Source: Spinellus fusiger (taxonomy: Eukaryota; Mucoromycota; Mucoromycetes; Mucorales; Phycomycetaceae). Taken from it: 64,000 nucleotides of DNA. Position numbers and translations under genes: made by a program. Location: assembly GCA_025094145.1 (NCBI GenBank), contig JALLLS010000078.1, positions 1-64,000 on the forward strand, read 5' to 3'. Positions 55,659 through 64,000 of this stretch are shown here, piece by piece (within the stretch, counting starts at the first letter, position 1; the number at the start of each line of letters is the position of its first letter). The notes beneath the pieces were generated by a model. That model did no database searches. It was given only the letters and a program-made list of their open reading frames with translations, and was not told where the DNA came from.

Positions 55659-57249
55659 CACTATTTTCGAGAAAAGAATTGGAATAGAATAAATTTAAAG
55701 ATCTGAACACAGATTGAAAAACGATTGGGACAAATTTAAAAAAGATTAAAACAATACCCTACACACCCAAATATTCTTCTGGCTTTTAAGCGGGGATAAT
55801 TTCTTCCTTTTACATCACAATAAAGTTCCTTTTTATAGAAATGTATTTAAAATCAAAAGGTCTGCGGATATCCAAACAATTATTTTCTTTTGTGGATACC
55901 TCACTATCAAATTGTATTATCAATAGAATATAGTGTTGATGAATGAAATTGTTTATTGTAATAGTATAGATAACACTATATTATGACTATAAATACTGCC
56001 TAAGTGAATCAAATCATAGGAATAGAATATATACCCTAAAAGCTTTGTGATTTATCTTTGGGAGATAGATAGCTATGCTCAGGAGTATACCCTAGACATT
56101 ATTGACCTTGTAGAAAGAAGACAATCTGAGACTGACTTGAAAGGAGTCTTTACTTGCCTAATAACAGTACAATGAGTGTCTTGTATATTAGAATAAGCCA
56201 TAGCCCAGATGAAGACACTGCTTACCTTTTCATCACTAGAATAGCCTTTGGTAGTGTCTATGACCTCTTTCTATTGTTCTAATCTATTAATAATGGCACA
56301 TTACCTTTCTAAGATATGTTCATCTTGACGAGTACTTAGGCATCAAGTTGTATGGGCAGTGTGGGAAATAACAAAAAGAGAGGAATATCAAAAATAATAA
56401 TATTTCATCTATTATTCTGGTAATTTACTACACCATAGCCTCCAATCATAAAATTAATAAGTCAAAAATTACAAGTCAAATAATTCACACTATTTGCCTT
56501 GAGCCTAAAGTCCATTATTAGAAACAATACTTTGTTATCATTAAGTACTATTTTTAATACCAATTACAATGAGTTAGTTGAGGTGATTATGAATATTGAG
56601 TCAATGAATGGCTATACTGTTCTTAATATAAGTGAGTTTGGTTCTCTTTTCTGGACAATGACCACTAAAGTTAATTCTGTGTGAGTCCTATAATAAATCT
56701 TTCTTAAATAGTGCCATACTGCAAATACTGTGGGCTTATAGTTAACACATAATGTTAAACAATAAATGCAGTGACTGAGTTGTCATTTTGGGTTGATTCT
56801 TGTTCTATTTCTTGTCTTTACAGCCAATTCTATACTTTTTAATTGCAAAGTCAATCGTCATTGCTTAAACAGGCAAGTAGAGTTTGAAATAGCCCATTTA
56901 GACAGCAAAAAAGCATTTTCAAACACATTAGCCAATCATAAGAATATTGTGGTTTTATTCTCAAGATATTTCCTTATATATCCCAAAAATCTTTGGGTGT
57001 GTACTGTACCAAATGTCCCAAAATGATTTCTTTATTGAATAAGTCTAGGATTAAGACAATGATCACATCTTAATACAGAGTGCCCACAGAACTCTTTTAG
57101 ATCATTCAAAAACAAATACACTTCTATTAAGAAGATCTCTATCTTCATACTGATTTCTGTGACTGATCAGAGCTGCTCCATTGGATTTTACTTAATATTT
57201 TCTTTAAGATTAAGATCACAAAATGTCCTAATATTTTCCGAAAATAGTG
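55659..57249. mobile_element. Element A, copy 1, occupied by an X element
   Basis: Ends CACTATTTTCGAGAA (left) and CACTATTTTCGGAAA (right, reverse strand) are flanked by TA (55657, 57250). Inner blocks include 'ATTGGGACA' near both ends. Without the nested X element it is about 350 bp and has no coding capacity. About 225 bp next to the X insertion (57003-57228) are almost identical to 63107-63333 in copy 2. Confidence 0.75.
55762..57001. mobile_element. X-family TA transposon, full-length copy nested in element A
   Basis: Begins CACACCCAAATATTC after TA (55760) and ends AAATCTTTGGGTGTG before TA (57002); 1,240 bp. The uninterrupted target is present at 63100-63120 ('aataccctactgtaccaaatg'), where a single TA replaces TA-X-TA. 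Its left half is the inverted counterpart of 22340-22947 and of the window's first ~270 bases. Frames inside (for example 56793-57001) are short and not recognised as transposase or Fanzor. Confidence 0.85.
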
Positions 57250-57599
57250 TATTTGATGCACTTGATAGATCTTTTAAAGATAGTATAAAAGTGCAACAGC
57301 CTGCATTAGTTTGTGTGGTTTTTTCTTTTTATTTCCGGCGGGTTATTCTATTTGTAGTAATCATTAAAGTAGAGTAGAAGTATAAAAGAATAACAAAGAA
57401 GTTGAATAAAAAAGAGCAGAGTGAATCGTACGTTAACTAACCAACTACTTTTGAACCCAAAAAGCCATTAAAGACACTATCACATCAACGCATTATAAAT
57501 AGTAAACACTATTATTCAATGCTGCTAATAAAAAGAAACGATTTATTTTCTCTTTATTATTGTATTTCTATCTATTTCTCTGAACCAATAAAAGATCCA

Positions 57600-57960
57600 A
57601 GCCTTCTGGTTCATCTCTATCCTTTTCCTCCCCAGTAATCGCTGGAGCCTTGGTTGACTAACTGAAGGAAGCCCATGCTACAGGTAAACAATATAAAGAT
57701 TAATAAAGTATGTCATTAGATTTTATCATGAATAAAAAAATACATTATAATGTCTATTAACACTCACTTAAAACTAAAGGATGCTGTTACCTTGGAGTAT
57801 AATGCAATCATCCCCAAAAGATATATTGATAGCCTTTTTAAGGGTATAGGGCGGAGATGTTAGGCCATAATTGATGCCAAGGATAACCCAGCAGTGTATT
57901 AGTTACTTTATAATGAAACTGTTTCAACTGTGTTACTTATAATTTCTCTTCAATTAAGAC
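57600..57960 (+). pseudogene. Tc1-like 3' fragment
   Basis: 'tagggcggagatgttaggcc' and 'attgatgccaagg' match the closing block of the 1,202-bp element; translation gives 'GRRC.AIIDAK'. The upstream part is too decayed to read. It is a fossil copy. Confidence 0.5.
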
Positions 57961-58357
57961 TTTTTTTATAAGTTTTTATCACTCGTATTCAGGAAGTTTT
58001 ACTAATAAAAAGAAAGCAGAACATGCAAGTTAAATAAATCACACTGAGTCCAAATAGCTGCAATCGATTACTCCCCTCAGTTTAAAAACCTAATTAGTAT
58101 TTAGATGGGTTATCTTTTCTTACTTAAACTCTACGCTTGGCAGTATAAAGTTTTGCTATAAAGTACTCTATTGATAATTAGAGCCAAGAAATTCTAATTA
58201 TAAACACTATTTTATTATTATTTTTCACACTTTATGTAACTCTATTCATCGGTTACTATGGTTATCACAGAAGAGTCTTCAGCAAAATAAGGGTTCCAAT
58301 CATTGGCAATTCAAGACTCACAATAGCTATAAAATGACTACAACTTATACAATTCAA

Positions 58358-58700
58358 AGTATTTTATTTTTATTTTTATTTTCTAAAATAAATAAATAAA
58401 GATATGTATAGAAACACTTCAAAAAAGAAGGAGAGAGAGAAAGAAAGAAAGATAGGTGTACACAAAAACTCGAATAGGGAGAGTGTAAGAAAAAATAAGT
58501 GAAAATACAAGTAGATAATAGCACAGAATAAGATATTCAAAACCTCATAAATTTAGCAAGAAAAACAAGATACCAAAAGGATAATCATCGTTTTTTATCG
58601 ATCTGAAATCTAACGAAGAAAACTCAAAGAAACTCGGACACTTCCGAAGGCACATGTAATAACTACAATAATAGACTACGGCTTTGATAAACAGGTTAAG
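58358..58700. repeat. Dispersed repeat B, copy 2
   Basis: Ordered match to 52946-53345 in the same orientation (see that entry). The copy is shorter through internal deletions. Confidence 0.65.
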
Positions 58701-59279
58701 AATGAGCAATAGAGAAAGGACCGAAGGTAGAGTGAAAATAATAGGTTTCTTGTAAGAAGATTATTTGTACTCTATGAAGATGTCTGCATTTTCGCTCAAT
58801 ACGCCCATCAACAAACTCAATAATCAAGCTGCCAGCTGATTTTTTTTATCATAAAGTATTGAATAGACATGGCTTGATCAATGGCTTGCATTAGTTTTTT
58901 TTTTAAATAAAAAAACCAAACCAAACCAAAGACCTCGCCATTTAACAAAAGACTCGAAAGCTCACGGTGAAAGATTTAGACACTATTCAATAGGATAAAC
59001 ATCTTGTAGTGGAGTAGAAACTAAGAAGAATAAGATAGTAGAACATTCATAACCAACACATGTGCATATAAAAATTACTCCGACTAGCAGATGGGTGGCT
59101 ATATTGGTAGTGGGTTTGAGGTGTAGTGGTAATAAGGCAACTCTCCATTTTAATATATGGTGTCTCTCTTTGCACATGCACAGTAGTAAAAGAATATATC
59201 CCATACATGTTTATAGAGTCCACGAGCTACTATCACCAAAATTGTTTTATTATGTACTAGACTAGCCATAACTTGCACA

Positions 59280-59690
59280 ACAAATGATACATATGATAAT
59301 GAATCTGAACAAGACAGTTTATTACATGAAATAAATCATCTGAGGTATATTATAGTTGAGTATAAAGATCAGTGATGAGTTATTACTAAACCTTATTGAC
59401 AGGTTTATCATAAATTGGGTACTTGTTTTGAGGATATCATAATTGGTTAAGAGGATGAGTTAACTGATATGCTTCAACTCAAGGCTTTTATTTGTATAGA
59501 GTATTTGAGTGTGGAATATAGCATGGAATACCATGTTTGTCACTCCCCTAATCTACAGAGAACTTTCAGGTTTGTGGGCGTGACAAAAGTATATGACTAT
59601 AAGTTTGACTAAGTATTTTCTAACACAGGACGCATTTTACAGGGCCCTATAGCACATTTTGTGGTTGGCTATTTTGATTATTATTTTTAA
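59280..59690 (+). pseudogene. Decayed open frame of unknown family
   Basis: One plus-strand frame stays coding-like for ~130 codons with only a few stops: 'NESEQDSLLHEINHLRYIIV', 'YHVCHSPNLQRTFRFVGVTK' and 'GRILQGPIAHFVVGYFDYYF'. The residue mix is protein-like rather than AT-driven, so it may be a dead transposon gene, but I recognise no family. Confidence 0.3.
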
Positions 59691-60109
59691 CATTGGCTTT
59701 AAGTTAGCACTGGCAATTGATACTAAAAGTTTTTCATGTGCTAATGTATTGCTTTGATGTCATCGATGGAAAAAGTTGACCAACATTACTATTAAATTTT
59801 TGACACTAAAAATAAGCTGATCAAGAACTATTACTAGTATCATGGTTGCCTTTTTCCTATTGAGACATTCATTATTTATTGAATACCAGAGTTTTATACT
59901 CTTATATAAATATATGTTAAATTAAATAATATTATTTTAGTTTAGGTTGATGATAGTTGTAAAAAATTATCAAGATACAACGACATATCTAAGTCATATT
60001 CTAATTCTATTACATTAATAATATAGATTCTTAGGGATCTTTTTTTTTATATATATATTCCGATGTACTTATTGTATCAGGATATTCTTTTTGTTTCTCA
60101 CAAAAACTT

Positions 60110-60535
60110 ACATAAAACATATATTAGAGACTTTATACTCGGATGGGATATAAAGAGATTTGATAGAATAATAGATATAGCTTTTTGGGGAGAAGAATCT
60201 TACCATTGGGTGCTTCTATTCTTTACATCTATGCCAACCTTAAATCTCCGATGTATACTCGAAATAAGGTTGTTTGGTGTTCTTAGAACTCTCTCTTATT
60301 CTTCTAACAAGACAGTCTTCATATCTTGAGTAATTTTTAATATCATTATCTTTCTGATGATCCTGTAGAGTTTATCTTATATATTATCTATGGAGTTCAA
60401 ATCAAGGATTTTTGAGGGTTACCCCTCTGTGGTAACGACGCTCTCGTCTGCCATTTGTTGAGTTCTTTTGATTTTATAGCAGCTGGCATTGTCCAAATGA
60501 AGGAAATAATCAACTGAATTTAATAGTGGGAAGTC
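60110..60535 (-). pseudogene. Truncated relative of the CAGTGTCC Tc1 element
   Basis: Follows, in order, the left half of the 45371 element: 'ttgggtgcttctattc', 'aaatctccgatgtatact', 'aataaggttgtttggtg', 'gggttacccctctgtggtaac', 'agctggcattgtcc'. On the minus strand these encode the transposase C-terminus. Decayed and truncated. Confidence 0.7.
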
Positions 60536-60669
60536 AAAAATTGCCTTTTTTATTTTTATTTTTTAGAAATATAATAGATTTCATATCTTACATAAGAGAC
60601 CTTAGTGGTATTTTTCTTCCTTTCTTCTTAATAAAAGTGTATCAATATTTAACTTACCATTGTTAATTT

Positions 60670-61428
60670 TTGATAATAAAAAAATTAAAAGAAATAGCTG
60701 AAAAAACCAGAGTAAAGCCGCGAACAATCTACAATATTTTGAATCAACAAAAGACAGGAGGAACTACCAAACGCCAAGAAAGTTCTAGAAGACCCGAAAT
60801 ATTTAATAAAAGAGAAACAAGACACTTTTTGAACTTTATTATCAAGAATAGACAATTAACTTTAAGTAGGATAATTGCAGCAAGCGTGCTGTTAGACGTG
60901 TACTGCATGAAGAGAGTATATTTAGCCGAGTGACAAGAAAGAAGACTCAGATTTGCCAAAGAGCATATCTACTGGACTGTTCATACGTGGAAAAAATCTA
61001 TATAGACTGACAAAAGCAGTTTCGAAATAAGCAAGAGCAGTCGAGTGGCTCACATTTGGCGTAAGAATGGAGAAGACTATAAATAATATTGTTCTGCTCC
61101 CACATTCAAAAGCGGAAGATCCTTGATTATGGTTTGGGGAGCTATTCGTCACAGTGAGAAGTCAAAACTAGTGATGCTTGAAAAATATGAACAAAAGGCT
61201 AATGAAGAGTCATTACTACGTTTGTGTCAAGAGTGCTACTTGATATTGATGAAGCATCCACTCATAAAAGTATTGTAGCAAGTGATCAGAAAAAGGAGGG
61301 GAAATTGATAGTTTGGATGGGCCTGCTCAATCACCTAATCTGAATAACATTAAAAACCTTTGGATGCGAATGAAAAATAAGGTCCAGGAAATATGCGATG
61401 GTTCTGTTAAGATAGACAAACCAAAAAC
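60670..61428 (+). pseudogene. Older Tc1-like transposase, host of the 61431 insertion
   Basis: The first 87 codons are open and helix-turn-helix-like ('IAEKTRVKPRTIYNILNQQK'). Beyond the first stop come 'LRFAKEHIYWTVHTWKKSI', 'TFKSGRSLIMVWGAIRHSEK' (the V-W-G-x-I block) and 'AQSPNLNNIKNLWMRMKNKV' (compare D-L-N-P-I-E-x-x-W). The sequence is cut at 61429 by the TA of the 1,202-bp element. It belongs to a different Tc1 subfamily from the insert. Confidence 0.75.
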
Positions 61429-61430
61429 TA

Positions 61431-62632
61431 AAGTGACCCGACAAATGTGATCAATGGTTTTAAATGCAGATTTCTTATTTTGGATTCATACTTTATCTTA
61501 ATGGTGTTATAATTTCATGGATTCATTAGCTAAAGACAAAACTTTCAATAGATACATAGAAGAGTGTTTATAAGATAAGAAATTTTTATTACAAGGCCAG
61601 TTAATAACCACTATTGCCAACCTTGGCATCAATGGACTGCCTGGCATCTCCGCCCCATGCGGACAATGAGGCTGTCTGTCACTTCCTTCGATATTTTACC
61701 TTATTCCAACACCAGGGCCAGTAAAGAGCCATTAATATACCCTTTACTACTCTCTCATTGAGTTGTTCTACTCGTGTGGGGTCTAGCATGGTCTTGTAGA
61801 CAGTGGCTGACTCCAAAGTGTATAAAAGAGAGATACTCGAGTTCATAGCAGCAGACATCTCCCAAGTACATCAATGTATTTGTTGGGGGTTTATTCTACC
61901 CTCTACTACGATCCATCTCCCAACACCCTCCCCACTGAAACAACCCCTATCACCACTCCACCACCTCCAAACCTCCTCATTTCTATAACATTCTTAGGCT
62001 CAAAGGCTGTACCAGGCTACCTGATGACTTTTATGCCCCTGTCATAGCTTATCAGTTCTACTCTGGACTCATCAAACCAGGCGACTCCTTGCCACTGCTC
62101 ATGGGTCCAACCAACGTGCTCATGGGCCCATTGAAGCCTTGCCTCCATATGTTTCTTAATGAGAACAGGCTTCACCACTAGACTGAATGAATGGGTCCCC
62201 ATTTCATTGAGGTACTTTTTTAAGGTATTCTCTGAAACCTTAATGGCCATGCTTGCCCTAATGGCTTCCTTGGTCTGATGAGAAGTACTGACTACTGTTC
62301 TTCTCAACCACCGGAAAGCTCTGTCATCCAACTTTCTTCGTCAGCCACTCTTGGGAGAAGACACTACCAAGCCTGCTTCCTTGTGGTGATTCACGATGTC
62401 CCATACAGTGTTGTTCAGGTTCAGCACCTCATTTAAGATGGCTGAGCAAGTCTCAAGGCTGGTTTATTTCCCATACATCTCTGGGGTCTTAATGAAGATA
62501 TTTAAGGTGTTGGATGAGTCAGACATTAGAGAAAAATAATTGTTATTAAAGAAAGAAAGAATAATGTTTATTATTTTTGGTATGAAAATAGCCCGAAATT
62601 TGAAACCATCGATTACATTTGTCGGGTCACTT
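61431..62632 (-). mobile_element. 1,202-bp Tc1-like element, copy 2 (inverted)
   Basis: Reverse complement of 53653-54854, same length, same ends, flanked by TA (61429, 62633). The transposase pieces (minus strand, 62331-62017, and passenger frame 61803-61988) translate identically to those of copy 1, including the in-frame stops, so both copies derive from one already-dead element. Confidence 0.92.
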
Positions 62633-63042
62633 TACTAAAGTTTAAAATCGAAAGATTTCATATATGTCGGGTAACTAATTTCAATAAATAGAGATACCGA
62701 TAGTCTCCGTCAACAGAAACACAGACCACCTAAAAGGGACCACACAGTAGAAGAGATTTGGGGAGAGCGTATATCTAAGAGATGATACTTTAGTAACAGA
62801 GGGCTTTCCGTAACTTTTTATTCGTAGATATTATTAACTAAAGAATTATAAAAATAAAAAAAGTGTGAAAGACCCATCAATAAAGATCAGACTTTGTTTA
62901 CTCTTTGAACTGTCCGGATTTCTTTTGGTTAAAGCCAAAGACAACATTAAAAAAAAACGAGGAATTAGCAGTTAGCAGTGCTTAATAAACAGTCAAGGAA
63001 TCAATGGTCTGCGATGAAGCATCCATGATAAGCTGTAGTGTC

Positions 63043-63442
63043 CACTATTTTCGGAGAATATTGGGACAAGAATTTTTTTTAAAAAAAAAAAGATTAAAAC
63101 AATACCCTACTGTACCAAATGTCCCAAAATGATTTCTTTATTGAATAAGTCTAGGATTAAGACAATGATCACATCTTAATACAGAGTGCCCACAGAACTC
63201 TTTTAGATCATTCAAAAACAAATACACTTCTATTAAGAAGATCTCTATCTTCATACTGATTTCTGTGACTGATCAGAGCTGCTCCATTGGATTTTACTTA
63301 ATATTTTCTTTAAGATTAAGATCACAAAATGTCCCGACTTTTTTTTAATTTTTTAATTTTTTAATTCTTATCCCAATCATTGTTCAATCTGTGTTTAGAT
63401 CTTTAAATCTATTCTATTCCAATTTTCTTCTCAAAAATAGTG
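63043..63442. mobile_element. Element A, copy 2, with the empty X target
   Basis: Left end CACTATTTTCGGAGAATATTG and right end (reverse strand) CACTATTTTTGAGAAG, about 400 bp. The longer AT-rich arm ('attggaatagaat...gatctaaacacagattga') is at the right here but at the left in copy 1, while the central ~225 bp keep the same direction. 63100-63120 is the uninterrupted TA site used by X in copy 1. Confidence 0.7.
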
Positions 63443-64000
63443 TATCTAAGTAAACTGTAGGACTATTAATGAAATGCGTGAATGAGAAACCATGGCCTGG
63501 ATAGAGATGGACGATTTTTCATCAATTTATTTATTTATTGTGATTAGTTTTAATGGTGTAGTTTGAATTGTATAAAGCATCTTATCATAAGTGAATATGG
63601 GTTTGTCTAACTATTAAACTTTCTTTCAGCAATTCGATGTTTCACTAGATTGCACAACACCCAGCAAATGCAATGTAAATACCCCGGATACAATAAACTT
63701 CCTTAAAAAAATGTCGAAGCTTTTAGATATACAATCACTTTATGCAACAAATAAATCCTAAATACAAGGTTTTGCCTATTATATCTATTGGATGTAATTC
63801 TAGATTTAACCTTAGAATATACATACCAATGGATGGGTCAATACGTTATAGAAACACATTGAATACATGCATTCATGGTAGCCTTTCTCGTAATCATAAA
63901 AATAACTTGAATGAATTCACAAATATGCCATAAAACCGGCATACTGAAGGATTGAATGTTTAGTTGAGGCAGTCAAAACCTGATGACTCGGCTGTTATTT
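63443..64000. other. AT-rich end of window, nothing recognised
   Basis: No gene, repeat or transposon end was recognised. A 63-codon plus frame at 63742-63933 has no identifiable feature. Confidence 0.4.

Overview
This 64 kb window looks like a contig from an early-diverging fungus, most probably a member of the Mucoromycota (Mucorales-like). The evidence is an AT-rich background, many 40-125 nt GT-AG introns, C+T/T-rich promoters, and the gene content: a Zds1-type protein, a CARM1-like arginine methyltransferase, a BRD8-type bromodomain protein, an Mss4-type lipid kinase, and many Tc1/mariner relics. The taxon is inferred from content, not from a marker gene.

Layout. 1-4856 is AT-rich and holds only transposon debris. 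4.9-12.8 kb is a compact plus-strand block of housekeeping genes: Zds1-like (4857-7085), RIO1 kinase (7554-9776), NC2-beta/Dr1 (10118-10712) and a CARM1-like PRMT (11234-12808). 14.6-21.7 kb is a minus-strand block: phosphatidylinositol-4-phosphate 5-kinase, an acyl-CoA dehydrogenase ending in a peroxisomal AKL tripeptide, and an F-box/ankyrin protein. 21.9-22.9 kb is a short TA-flanked transposon carrying the decayed 3' end of a Fanzor (eukaryotic TnpB) gene. 24.9-39.8 kb holds amino-acid permease 1, a Tim17/22/23-family protein, BRD8-like (plus strand), a RasGEF protein with a repeat-rich tail, and an F-box/LRR-like gene. 40.2-45.4 kb is a three-SH3-domain adaptor gene bracketed by two near-identical, inverted 686-bp Tc1-derived elements. 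47.0-49.2 kb is amino-acid permease 2. From 49.2 kb to the end there are no host genes that I can support: the sequence is a nested graveyard of TA-targeting DNA transposons.

How it fits together. The host genes do not form a pathway or cluster; they are ordinary chromatin/transcription (Dr1, PRMT, BRD8), ribosome maturation (RIO1), membrane/endocytosis/signalling (PI4P5K, SH3 adaptor, RasGEF), transport (two permeases, Tim17 family) and lipid catabolism (ACAD) genes. The unusual biology is in the mobile DNA. There is a TA-transposon family ('X', ends CACACC...GGTGTG), one member of which carries a Fanzor RuvC-III/zinc-ribbon remnant next to a 29-bp imperfect palindrome. An occupied/empty-site pair proves that X inserts at TA. 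Two pairs of near-identical inverted non-autonomous Tc1 elements are present, one pair inserted inside older Tc1 transposase genes. Intron boundaries were read by eye; coding lengths of the spliced models are divisible by three where I give exons.
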